From Uloborus plumipes (Eukaryota; Arthropoda; Arachnida; Araneae; Uloboridae): a stretch of 64,000 bases of DNA. Location: NCBI GenBank assembly GCA_038373865.1, contig JAXGGA010005162.1, positions 16,683 to 80,682 of the forward strand, written 5' to 3'. Positions within the stretch are counted from its first letter, which is position 1. Each line of letters starts with the position of its first letter. The notes beneath the pieces are model-generated. The model ran no database searches and had not been told where the DNA came from. It saw nothing but the letters and a program-made list of their open reading frames with translations. The position numbers and the translations under genes are program-made. This document shows, one piece after another, positions 22,338 through 33,170 of the stretch.

Positions 22338-24307
22338 TGTTTCAATAAAATGAATAAATAAATACTACAATAATTTATTGCTCCCATGTGAACTTCATCT
22401 AGCTGCAGTTTTTGCTTCTATAATTATGCAAAAAAGTAATAAAAGTTCTTAATCATTAAGTATAACTCTTTCCAATACACTACCGCATTATAAGACCTGC
22501 ATAAACCTAATGAAGAAGAACTTACTTTTTGGGAAGAATTAAAAATTGATGTACTTATAAGTTATTAAAAAAACGTACGTCTTATAGAGAGAGAAAAAAA
22601 AAAGAGTTGCAATCAAGCGATTGATAATATCACGAAAGTAGCCTAATCCAATGTGGTCATCAACGAAAAGCCACGACCACGGCGAGGAAAAAATCCAAAA
22701 ATTAGCCAATTGCTCTTTTACTCCGACTTCCGCTTCAACAATTCCAACTTGTTCCACTCGAACATTTTTGCTTTGTGAATTTCGTCGTTCCTTTTTTACT
22801 GGAATGTTCCTTTCAATTCAGTTCCTTTTTTTTTACTACTTTTCTCTTAGCTTCTTTGTAACAAGGTTTGACCTTGTTAGAAAAGAGAAATTTTCGAAGA
22901 CAGAGAAAGAATGACAAAGTGAAAAAGTCACATAGCAACTCCCAAGTTTTGTGGAAAAATTAATGATTTTAAAAGAAAAAGCTTGTTTAATATGTGTGGA
23001 GGCATTAATTTTAAATCAAGCGCACCGTACTGGGAAACTTCACCTAAAGCTTATAAAACTTTCTGTTGCATTCGAAAATGAACTTCCACATTTTTCATTT
23101 TAACCAAAACTCAAGAATGTTTTTTCACCGGTAGCACTAGGTTTTTTTTTCTTTGAAAAATAAAAAGGTACATCACCACATTCACATTTATTCATCTAAG
23201 AATTCTAGAGTTACGTGGGACGAGGTACATTTTGAAAAAAAAAATGGATTTGCTTATATTATATAAACGGTTTTGCTTGAGAGCCATTTCACTAATTTGT
23301 GCATTTTGTATGATAAGTGCATATTTTTTTTTCTAAATAGGTTCTGATAAGTAAATTTCATCAGCAATCAATTTCATTAAATAATGTATTTATTAATTAG
23401 ACATCGCAGTATTTAGTCACTTGGCAGTTTTTTTCTGTTTCAAAAAAAGTATGATGAGATAATTTTCAAGGCACATTACCGCAAAACGGACTTCTACCTT
23501 TTTTGTTCTATTTGGTAAGTTTTTTACACTTTAATTGTTCATTTTTAATTGCAAAACGACCTTTTAATTGTCTACAATCTGTAAACAAGTCACACCAAAA
23601 TGACACACAGAGAAATCGTCAAATCGACATCTGAGATCAAATAATTTTACGAAATCAAGAAATTCAGGAAGTGTATAAATTTTGTTTCATGAACTACTTT
23701 TTGTGTTTATTGACATCAAAAAGGGTAACACAAGTGAAGGTAGTAATAATGCATTGCTGTCATAATTTTTAAAAGATATTTTTATTCTACTTGAGTTGTG
23801 TACTAAATTGACTACTCTCAATATGGTAAAGACAGGAAGTTTGCTCGTTATTGAATTTTATTGTCACTATAGTACCAATACTATAGATTTTGATAAAATT
23901 TTTGGCCTGTACATTATAAGTGTTACCTAAATTTTCTAGATGCCCACTGTTTTATGAAAATTAATGCAAAGCTACAGCTGGCGCAGTTTCGATTACGAAC
24001 CTCATAAGATTAGGTAGATCTTAGATAAAATTTCAATAATTAATTATGAGCTGTTCCTTTATTTTAGGGATGTTTCCTTAGCATAATACACACTATCTCA
24101 TGATTATAGTATTCATTTTTTGCAACGATCTTGCCACGTCAGCAAAACTTGCTCACACAAAATTGGTGGTATGTAGAACAAGAGAAGAGCAACAGCTGCT
24201 GCAAATGATGGTATTTATTTTTAATATATTTTGCTGCAATTTAAGCGATCCGGTACCAAACTACAGTAAAATTATGGCTTATGCTGAACAACTTTTATGC
24301 AGTATAA
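22338..24307 (-). other. Intronic spacer
   Basis: No gene can be supported. It has AT-rich text with T-runs, and a CG-richer patch at about 22650-22780 without similarity I recognise. Confidence 0.45.
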
Positions 24308-24725
24308 CCTATGTCCGTGATTATCCGACACCCTTGGACCAGAGAGGTGTCAAAAAATATAAATGATCGGATATGGAAAGAGACATTTTCAAATCACTGT
24401 TTTATGTGTGTGAACATTTATGTATATGGGAGATTTTAAAAATAAACAGTAGCTATTTTAAATTTACAAAAAAAAAAAAAAAAAAAAAACTAAGCATTTT
24501 AAATTTTTTATTTAAAAAACAATTCAATGACTGAAAAAAAATAGTAAAGCATTTTGATTTACTTTATAGTTGCATTTTTCTAGCAGCCAGATTTTGAATT
24601 CGTCTTAGCAATAATGATTTCCAGTTTAACTTCGAAAGTTGCGAAGGAAGCATAAAAGCTTTTTTTGTATAAAAAAAAAGGGTTTTAAATAACCGATGTG
24701 ACGGATAATCGTGTATGGGGTTACT
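24308..24725. mobile_element. Possible degraded pogo/Tigger-like element
   Basis: TATGTCCGTGATTATCCGAC on the left, and (reverse-complemented) CATACACGATTATCCGTC on the right, about 417 bp apart, resemble the ATTATCCG-containing ends of Tigger/pogo elements. An A-run lies inside (about 24470-24490). The target duplication is not clear. Confidence 0.4.
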
Positions 24726-25157
24726 CGGAGATCTATTGAACTTCCCGCTTTAGATAGTTATTTCTAGCTTGTGTAGATAGACATTTTCTAAAAGATAATT
24801 GACAAGCAATGGACTGGACAGTGGACATGTCACGCTATAAATCCTTTATCGAAATTCTACTGATAGTTTGACACGTTAATGAAACTCATTCCATTATCAT
24901 CCACTTCAAAAATTCAGAACCATTCTGAAGCCACGAAACACAGTCTCTCGATTTGGAGAAAAGGATTAATTAATTCCAGTAACTACTGGAAAGTTTTGCG
25001 CGACAGAAGATTCTGCTGAGTTGCAAATTCCGCAAGAAACAAGATAATTCGTCTCCGGAAACGAAGTTAGCGCGCTGCACTCTAGCAACGGACAAATCAC
25101 TTAATCTCTTACATTTGGACGAATTAAGGATGATCCCTGTCTTCGTCTTCAGGTGGG

Positions 25158-25873
25158 AGGGCTTAAGAGACATTTCGATGGCGTATAATTCCTTTTCATT
25201 CAACCGAAATATAATTTGGGGGATTATTTTGCGCACAGTTCCAATGCACGGTGCGCATCCAGGTGAAGATGTCTTCTTAAGTAATAGATTTACTGCTCTC
25301 TGGAGAGTGCTTCAATGTCTTGGTGGAATGGTAATTCTCTGGAAGGTAATTTTTGTCCGACTGTGAGATAATTTTAATTAGGGTGTAATTTCTTGGTCGT
25401 GAACTACTTTTCGGGTAATAATGATCTCAAGTTTTTGTTTTAGTTTCAAATTACTTAGAGGCATTTGCAAATTCATATGCTGATGATAAGCAAGAGTACT
25501 TGTGTGACTCAAATTGTATATCATTAATTTAGAATCTGGTGTGATGCCTTTAATGCTTTAATATTTTTTTTAGTGTTTTTGCCCAAGTTACTTATTTATT
25601 TTGATACAATGAATATTGCTACAAAAGAGACGTTTCAAGGCGCATAATTGCTTTTCATTTTCAACCGAAATATAATTTGCGCACAATTCCAATGCACAAT
25701 GCACAACGAGGTGAAGATGACTTCTTGAGTAATAAATTCATTGATCGCTGGAAAGTGCTTCAATGTCTTAATGGAAAGGTAACTTGATGGAAGATAATTT
25801 TTGTCAGGTTGTGAGATAATTTTAATTAGGGTGTAATTTTTTGGTTGTTAAATACTATTCGGGTAGTAACATA
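25158..25873. repeat. Tandem segmental duplication, ~460-bp offset
   Basis: Segment 25164-25425 is repeated in diverged form at 25624-25873. Shared words include AAGAGAC(A/G)TTTC, CAACCGAAATATAATTTG, GTGCTTCAATGTCTT, ATAATTTTTGTC and GTGAGATAATTTTAATTAGG. The second copy ends about 25 bp before the duplicated KIF26 exon at 25900-26042, so this locus has been rearranged more than once. Confidence 0.85.
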
Positions 25874-25899
25874 GCTTCTATCTTCGATCGTTTACTGAC

Positions 25900-26042
25900 C
25901 TGGCGAAAAAGGAAGCGGCAGAGGACGGCTGTGTGATTCCGAAGTGGGAATTCCCACAGGGCGTGCTATAAGAGGTCCCCTGGCGCAGAGATTGCTGAGA
26001 ACATCCCCCGAAGGACAGAGAATTATAAAGTCTTAAATATTG
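25900..26042 (-). CDS. KIF26-like: Duplicated KIF26-like exon (alternative or decaying copy)
   Basis: Bases 25892-26023 match 26572-26703 with no indel. Over 124 exon bases there are 7 substitutions: four missense and three silent. The donor GTCAGTAA is kept. Upstream, a T-rich tract ends in TAATTTCAG|CAA at 26043, a good acceptor, giving a 143-nt open exon with phase 0 in and phase 2 out, the same phases as exon 26580-26914. It codes QYLRLYNS then SFGGCSQQSLRQGTSYST..., ending FFA + AG. If spliced after exon 26580-26914 the frame reads AGC AAT ATT TAA, a stop, so the two could only be used alternatively. The flanking introns are unrelated, yet the exon part is well kept. It could be a mutually exclusive exon, a poison exon or a recent exon fragment duplication. 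Confidence 0.5.
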
Positions 26043-26304
26043 CTGAAATTACAAAAAAAAGTTGTGCAAGTTTAGCAAGTTTCGGAAAGAAATGGAAGAC
26101 ACTTTTCATGTGCTTTAGTGGGGGGGACGAATGTCTTACCATAAGCAAGTGGTATATTCAATGTCTTACCAAGTCTTTAAATTTGGCTCTTTTCTTAAAA
26201 TTTCGACAAACTCTGATACATTATGTTTCGATGACAATTGATTGAGAACATTGCATTTTTTGCTTCGATAAGATGGCTAAACATGCTCTTTTGATTTCTA
26301 CCAA

Positions 26305-26518
26305 CAGTTGTACATGCTTTATGGAGTAGCCTTTTTCCACGAAAACATATCCTAATAAGTGCATAACATATCCTAATAATTATTATATTATATAAACATA
26401 TCCTAATAATTATTATCTGGGATCAAAATAATACATAGCAACATTTTAGTACATTGAAAATGTATTGTATTAAGCGGGATATTCTTTTAACCGGTATTCT
26501 AATAAGCGGTATCAACTG
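26305..26518. mobile_element. pogo/Tigger-like MITE, diverged relative of 7713-7828
   Basis: It shares ATGGAGTAGCC(A)TTTTTCCACG near the left, and AAGCGGGATATTCTTTTAACCGGTATTCTAATAAGCGG with ATCAACTG|TA at the right. The middle has expanded by a tandem CATATCCTAATAATTATTAT-like repeat (about 26348-26420). Confidence 0.65.
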
Positions 26519-26579
26519 TATTTCATCTTTTCTCAGAATTATAATATTCTTGTGGTTCCCTATTTAGACAATTACTGAC

Positions 26580-26914
26580 CTGGCGAAAAAGGAAGCGGCA
26601 GCGGACGGCTGTGTGATTCCAAAGGGGGAATTCCCACAGGGCGTGCTATAAGAGGTGCCCTGGAGCAGAGAATGTTGAGAACATCCCCCGAAGGACAGAG
26701 AATGTGGGAATTGCTTCCAGGCGTCATCCCTCCAGCCCCTGGCGTCGAACACCCCGTCGCTGTGCTCGCTGTAGCCACTGGATGGGGAGGTCACGGGCAG
26801 GGCCGCAGCTCTGGCAGGAGGTCGCGGGGCCATCCTCGGAGAAGGATGGGGGTGGGAGGGCGCGTGGTGGGATTCGGCAGGAGCAACAGGGTTTTCCAGA
26901 TGGAGAGGGGCAAC
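26580..26914 (-). CDS. KIF26-like: KIF26-like kinesin, Pro/Ser-rich N-terminal exon
   Basis: A 335-nt exon with acceptor GCTTTTTCAG|GTT and donor GCCAG|GTCAGT. It encodes 111 codons plus AG of a split Arg codon. The upstream phase, read as 0, is supported by the open frame but the upstream exon is not seen. The peptide is His/Pro/Ala-rich at first (SHHAPSHPHPSPRMAPRPPA). It then has SPSSGYSEHSDGVFDARGWR and DDAWKQFPHSL, and ends PSAAASFFAR. With exon 9158-9320 it gives FFAR-ASQRLNLSAKKKKK, which fits the KIF26 order of a conserved serine-rich block, a basic run, PPPVPPGLLR and the motor. It is much more GC-rich than its surroundings. Its 3' 124 bp are duplicated at 25900-26023. Confidence 0.85.
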
Positions 26915-27043
26915 CTGAAAAAGCATACGATAGTGGTAAGTTCTAAATACTCAAAAATAAATTATAGTTTAAAAAAAACTAGAAAAACAATGCGTTTTGA
27001 GTTAATAAAACAAAAGTAAAAAATAATTCATACCATATCACAC

Positions 27044-27415
27044 CCTTGCTACAAAAGTGCCACAACTCGAAAAACTACGTTTTCCAGGAATTGCAAAAAA
27101 CTGTTCCCGGGCTGACTAGGCATATTCTAGTAGTTTTGAATTCGTCAATATGAAGACCGATACATCTCAAACTATGATCGTTAGTTACGCACGTTACCCT
27201 ACGACGGCTGGATGACAACTCAAGATGTGGAATTCCAGTGGAAGGGGTCCTATGCATCTTGATAACAACAAAACGCCATAACTGCTCTTTGGCGGCTGAT
27301 TTTTCAATGCAACTTCTGGCTGTTTTGAAGATTGGTAGAGACGTGCAAACTACGTCTAATGACGGTCATAACTGAAAAATCACAATTTTTGAGTTGTGGC
27401 ACTTTTTTAGTAAGG
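27044..27415. mobile_element. TIR element (MITE), family unknown
   Basis: 372 bp. The left end reads CCTTGCTACAAAAGTGCCAC and the reverse-complemented right end CCTTACTAAAAAAGTGCCAC. Both continue ...AACTC(G/A)AAAA, giving about 30-bp imperfect TIRs. No target duplication is clear. No transposase. Confidence 0.7.
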
Positions 27416-28481
27416 CTGCGAGATGAATAAAATTTCTGACACCAAAATTAATTCCAATGTTCTAAAAGTGTAAGCTACTTTATATCAATCCTTATAATTT
27501 GTTACTACAGTAATGTATTTTATGTAACCTTACTCCATAAAGACGGTGGCCTAAACTACTGCCTAAACTGCTATGAGGTAACTTAACCGTAAATCTGGTG
27601 TAAAGTAACGCATCTCAGTTGAAAGTTACACCACGGTTCACCAATTTCTGCGCAAGGTTACACGAGAATTCTCTGTCAAAAAAAAGAAGAAGAAAAAAGA
27701 GAATTCATCAGGTTGGAGGCCTTCTTTTAACTATTCTTTTATTTATATGTTTTCGGGTTCCTGCTTTCCCACTACTAATCAACTTTAGACAAATTCGTAA
27801 GTAATTATAACTGCACACGATTAGGAACCCTGAACCTCGAACTTATCGCGCACACAGAGCTCCTCAAATTAAGCGCGTTGCACCATTCGTCTATTGAGGC
27901 AGATCTTGGTTACAACTTGGTAGTCTCTAACATTGTTGTTTCTACGTTTAGATTCCTTAATACGTTTAGAGAAGTGAGTTTTTTTTTTTTTTTTTTTAAT
28001 AGATAGTATTAAAAAATTAAAAATTTATGATGATTAAAATGCAACAAAATTGAGATTATATAAGAACGATAAAAACGGGCAGAATGAACAAAAGAGCCTA
28101 AATTTCATTACGAAAGTAAAATGACAACGGTAAAAAACTGAAAAATTAAGTAGAAATAGTTTGTGGCTTTTAAACGTTCTATGTTTAAGCCAATCAGAAG
28201 AGCAAATAGGTATTGTTCGTAAAATCCGTTCCGTCTCTAATAATTTTCGTAATACCTTTTACAATCCAAGACAAACAATGTGTAGATAAATAAGTAAAAA
28301 ACAAACTACCAAAGATTATTTTTGTTATTTTTTTATTTATTCGGTCAGCTTTATAAAGTACCTGAACTCAAGTTCCGAAAAAATGCCAGTTTAATCCTTC
28401 TGACTGTTATAATAAAAATATTACATAAATTATTTCACTAAACCTTAACTCCTACATCAAATTTATTTATGTAATCTGTAA
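27416..28481. other. Non-coding spacer
   Basis: No gene or named repeat. It has a T-run at about 27977-27998 and ordinary AT-rich sequence. Confidence 0.45.
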
Positions 28482-28646
28482 CACGTTGGCTGCTGAGCAA
28501 CGAAATATTCAAAGTATATGAGTTGGGCTAAAAACTAGTCAGTTTTGATTCACTAATACCTAATGAAAAGTCAAGCATCTCTACTAATGTCAGTTTACTA
28601 CACATGAATTAAATTCTGTACGAAAACGGTAAAACTATCACCTACA

Positions 28647-29275
28647 CTGTAAAAAAATATTTTACAATATAATACAGCTAATTTTATAATAATAAACTGA
28701 AAAATTGCTAATCTTATAGTACTAAACTGTAAAATTACTCAGAGTAATAAATTGTAAAATTGCTAATTTTACAGTAATAAGCTGTTAAATAACTAATTTT
28801 ACCAAGTTTACAAATACCTTTGTGCTGTTGATGTAGACAAAAATACAACGTTAAGGAGGTACAAACAAATAGTACTGCAGACACGTGTTTCGGGGCTACA
28901 AGGAACCCCTTTTTCAATGCAAGAAGTGTGAGCTTTAGGATGAAGAATCATCCGATAAAAATGTCACCAAAACACGTGTCTGCAGTATCCCTGCTTATTT
29001 GTGCCTCCTTACCGTTTTATTTTTCTCTCCAACAAATTTTACAGTTTATTACCGTGCATTTACAGTTTTAAACTGGAGTCTCTGCTGCAGGTATTATACT
29101 GTTGTTTTTACTGTACAATACAACTAAATGTTACGGCAATAAACGGTAAAAAATTTAACTTTACAGTAAGGAACTGTAAAATTTCTAGTTTTACAGTTTA
29201 TTACTGTGCATTTTACAGTTTTAAATTGGAACCTCGTCTGTAGTATTATACTGTAAAAACAACAGTTCATGTTTG
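28647..29275. repeat. ACTGTAAA-rich MITE family, split copy
   Basis: Multiple TTACAGTTTATTACTG / CAGTAATAAACTGTAAAA words, as at 50013-50343 and 56378-56665. It is broken in the middle by the inverted-arm repeat at 28845-29030. The left end is CACTGTAAAAAAATATTTTAC at about 28647. Confidence 0.75.
28815..29030. repeat. Interspersed repeat with inverted arms
   Basis: The left arm (about 28848-28895) reads AACGTTAAGGAGGTACAAA...CTGCAGACACGTGTTTCGG. The right arm (about 28972-29024) is its reverse complement with mismatches: CAAAACACGTGTCTGCAG...TTTGTGCCTCCTTACCG. A single-armed relative lies at 9558-9680. Confidence 0.7.
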
Positions 29276-29390
29276 CAGAGTACGAACTAACTCAAAGTTG
29301 AGTCTGTCGGCTAAAATGACAGGCTGCGAATTATCTCGTAGTGTGGCAGTCAACGTGTTAAATTGTATAAACGTTTCACATTATGAAATA

Positions 29391-29950
29391 CAGTGAACTC
29401 TCAATTATACGCCGACTCATTTATGAGTCTTTTTCACTTATAGGACTATTTTGAATGTTCTCATCACATTCCATTTCAAAATAATGAGAGCATCATTCGT
29501 TTATGTGTCGCTCTAAACATAAATATTTCACTTACGCGCCGAAATTTCCTTAAAATGTAAAATATTTAATTTTTTTTTTTTTTAAAGATAAGCTTTTTTC
29601 TCCACTTTCTTCTTTAATCATTCGCCTTTATTGCTCACGGAAGGCATTTTTCCCGCATGAACTAGAGTTCAGAGAGGGACAATTATATATTTTGCATCGT
29701 TTGAAGGAAAGTTTATATTTAGGTATAGGCTACTATTTGTGTTTTTTCTTTATCATTATAGTTACGTTACAGTAATTGTCAAATCGTAGTAATATGTCCC
29801 TTTTCTATAGAAACATTCTTATTCATTCTCTCATCAGAAACTATGTGGTGTTTTCGTCCTTTAAATTGGCTTGTTCACTTACACGTCTCTCTCACTTATG
29901 CGCCTTTTTTTGTTGGTCCCTTGGGACAGCGCATAAGCGAGAGTTCACTG
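29391..29950. mobile_element. pogo/Tigger-like non-autonomous element
   Basis: 560 bp between TA dinucleotides (29389-29390, 29951-29952). The ends are CAGTGAACTCTCAATTATA and (reverse-complemented) CAGTGAACTCTCGCTTATG. Words like CACTTATACG/GCGCATAAGCG recur inside. No transposase. Confidence 0.82.
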
Positions 29951-31454
29951 TAACTGTAAAGTCTAATTCACACACACACAATACAGTCTGTCATCAAATC
30001 AATGTTTTGTGGACTTCATGATTTTTATGAGAACGCCAAAAGTTTATTTTATTACACCATTATTTTCTTCTCTATGAGCACAATTGCTAATTTCAAGGAA
30101 CATTTCGAAAATAGAATTTAGGTCAAATTGTTCATTAGAGCTTATCTTAAATGTTTACTTTGTTTATAGCTGGAATGAATTGCGAGTAAATAGTCAAAGT
30201 ATTGAGAAAACTCCACCCAACTCTCCTTATTCCATACTCGGTCATTACGTGCGATGCTCTTTCTCAGTAATTCTTCTCGGAAATTCTCATTCAGCTATCT
30301 GGATGTGAATACAAGACTAGAATTGGGTAAAATAAATCATTAACCCTTAGATGAATAGTATGGTATTTCCAGAATATACTTCCTTATTGTCGATAAATTG
30401 CGATGAATTCCTCTTGCAATGTATAAGTTGAAAGGTGATATTTCTTTTGTAACAAAGTATGGCAGAGGTAATAAAGTTGAAAAGAAATACTTATTATTTT
30501 TAAAAAAAGTTTATTTTTTAATGAACAATTCAACTTATTTTTCAAAATGTTCTTATTGGGGCTGCTGTAGCGATTATTAGAATCATAATAACTAATTAGA
30601 TGTATTTTTTCGTTTCTTAATATAATTATTACTTATGTTCATATTTTTAGCTCAGAAAGTTTTCCAGTATGTTTAATTTTCCATTTTTTGTTCCAAGCCA
30701 AAGTTCAAGCTACTGTAGCTGACCAAAATGATTTTAAAACTTCTTAAGTTTATCCCCCCCTCCCCCACCCCCGGCCAATAACCACAAGGCAACATCGACA
30801 GCACAAGAAAAAAGAATTCATAGTACCCCAAACAGACCTTCTAGGAGGTTTTCCGCATTAATCCGGCAAGAGTGGTATCACGAGGAGTGAATTGGTTTGA
30901 CAGCTTACGACAAAGATAATTTTGAGTGCCTTGTAGACTGTTAAACAAAGAAATTTAAGTATGATTAATTCATATATTAGGATTGATCTGAATTATCAAT
31001 ATTAGATGCTTATTTTGATTATTTATGAATGTTTTCTAAGGTCCTAAAATATTAGGCCTTATTTCCCACCTACAATAAAATAAATCCTAATGACAAGGTT
31101 TTAAAAAACGTTTTATTTCACTTTTGTTTTCGGCAGAAAATGATCATTTTTTGCTAGATTCTTTTAGTATATGATCTGTATGTCAAATTAATATCACAGT
31201 TTGTTGAATCGGATACATAGTTTTTATTTTATTTCAAATCCCCCTTAGGTATGCCTTATTATCCGCACCTGCCTAACCTGTGGGTGTTAGCACATTATAA
31301 CTTAATGAATTGATTCCAACTGCGTGTTGCACGAGCTTTAAAACAATTTTACTAAGCTCATCCTCATCAGAGTCAAGGGTTTCTAAAGCGTGCGATTTGC
31401 CCAATCCCCCCAACGATCCCGGGAAGCACTGGAAAAGGCAGATGGGAGGGATTA

Positions 31455-32210
31455 AATGAAACAGAGGTAAATGTTGACACAGAAAGTAATGAAATTTCAA
31501 GAGTCTGAGACTTCAATATCCAGGGCCTCCCTGAGGACATGTGTAAGGACGAAAAGGAATTGCGGAACTGCATTGTTCTCTTTCTCTGGCTGCGAGGAGA
31601 AGCGACTCCGGAAAAAATTTCAACGAGCTGGCTAAAAACGGCTGCAAGAAATCGTAGTGTTTTATTGCTTTTTTTCGGTGAAAACTTGTTTCATAGATGG
31701 ACTTACTTACGAGAATGTTTAGTAGCATTTTTTGGGGTATTTTTCGTGGTGTATAGAAAATGGCGCTTGGTCTCTGGTAGCATTTATTTTTGGTTGTATT
31801 ATAAAGAAATGTTTGTATGAACAGATAGATAGATGCTTGTGAGATTTGGACTTAGTTTTCTAAGGAAAAATGGACAATACCTAAGAAAATTCTATTTTCT
31901 TTAGATACTTTTATAATAAAAAAGAATCATCAAAATAAGTATTTGAATAGAACAACTTAATGATTTATAAATCAAATAATAGATCGAAGGCACCCATTAT
32001 ATCCATTGAGCAAGAAGTAGTTAAATGGTCGTTAGAAAAGTTGTGTTATATGCTCTCGAATTTACGCCACATACTTTTCGCAATTCGTCATTACGAAAAG
32101 CATACTTTGAATTCGAAATGTCAAAATTCAAATTAATGGTCACTACGCCAATGCAATCTAATGTGCATCTCTTTCACTTTCCAAATTTTAACATCAACTA
32201 ATTCAAAAAA

Positions 32211-32253
<43 letters not shown>

Positions 32254-33028
32254 AAGAGAAAAGAAAAGAAAAATATTTATAAAGATTAATACTTCAAATG
32301 CAACATCCTGGCATAAATCCTTCAAAAACAAATTAAATTTGAATCATATAATATTTTTATGATCAGTTTATTTTTGATCCGCTGCGGCTTATAACTCTTT
32401 CCATTGTTAAAACAGGAGTCAAAAGAGACGGGGTTGAGGTGCGATAACGTTTACTGGCACCGTGCCAATAATCGTTACCAGAGTTACCAGAGCCAGATTA
32501 TATACCCAAACGTTTCTAAGAAAAGTAACAAAATGTTTTCACTCAAATATGCTTCAGAACGAAGGAAGAGGACTGAATAATTTATTTTTTCATTTAATGA
32601 ATTAAAAAAAGCTTTTTTGAAATTGTATTGCTAGCTCGCAAGTAAAATGCGTTATTTACAATACATCACGAAATACAATTTTACGCTGTAGAGAGAAATT
32701 ACTAATAAATCTTCATACCCAAAATCTGAAGTAAAGCTGCGAACTTACTGCGAAATAGCCAAATCTTTTCATCAAAAGCTCACCCTATTGAGAAGCAGCT
32801 GAAAATCGAAAATGGTCAATTCGAGGGGAAAAAAAGATTTTAGATTTTATAAACTCGCCACCACAACAATCTCCGGAATTTTTCAGCAAACCAAAGCACA
32901 ACGAGATTAAACGGTACACTTCAGTAAATGTTAACACAAGCAGTAATGAAATTTCAAGAGTAGCAGACTTTCAATATCCGGTTCTCCCCCGAGACATATG
33001 TAAGGGCGGAAAGGAACGGCCGGCTTAT
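31455..33028. repeat. Direct repeat pair (31455-31570 and 32922-33028)
   Basis: Both segments share GTAAATGTT(G/A)ACACA, AGTAATGAAATTTCAAGAGT, CTTTCAATATCC / CTTCAATATCC, and GACATGTGTAAGG / GACATATGTAAGG before GGAAAGGAA-like text. This is a diverged duplication about 1.46 kb apart. Confidence 0.7.
32207..32254. repeat. (AAAT)n microsatellite
   Basis: About twelve uninterrupted copies of the tetranucleotide. Confidence 0.95.
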
Positions 33029-33170
33029 TTTGGACGGACAACTTGTGTAGTAGGTATTTTTGTTTTGGAATTCGGCAAAGTATTTCTTTTATTTCAAAAT
33101 TCTTTTAGCGGTGGAAGATATTTTTATATTGAAGTAATTTCAAACTGTTTTTCGCCTTAAGCGAAGAGTA

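Larger units (their letters stand above)
28482..29357. mobile_element. piggyBac-like element carrying other repeats (composite)
   Basis: The left end CACGTTGGCTGCTGAG (after GTAA, a possible decayed TTAA) and the reverse-complemented right end CACGTTGACTGCCACA (before TTAA 29358-29361) look like piggyBac-type TIRs. Inside are ACTGTAAA-rich repeat halves (about 28647-28810 and 29030-29275) and an inverted-arm repeat (28845-29030). No transposase. Confidence 0.5.
29953..33170. other. Non-coding spacer with minor repeats
   Basis: No gene is supportable. It contains the repeat pair 31455-31570 / 32922-33025, the (AAAT)n microsatellite and a C-rich run at about 30753-30772. On the minus strand, 31270-31420 is open and acidic (DSDEDE), but I cannot assign it. 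Confidence 0.45.

Noticed and set aside
26672..27019. Plus-strand frames across 26672-27019
   Set aside because: They are antisense to the KIF26 exon; the GC-rich codons make shadow frames open.
31273..31500. Acidic minus-strand frame (LDSDEDELSK) as transposase fragment
   Set aside because: Too short and without a catalytic motif; the resemblance is only compositional.
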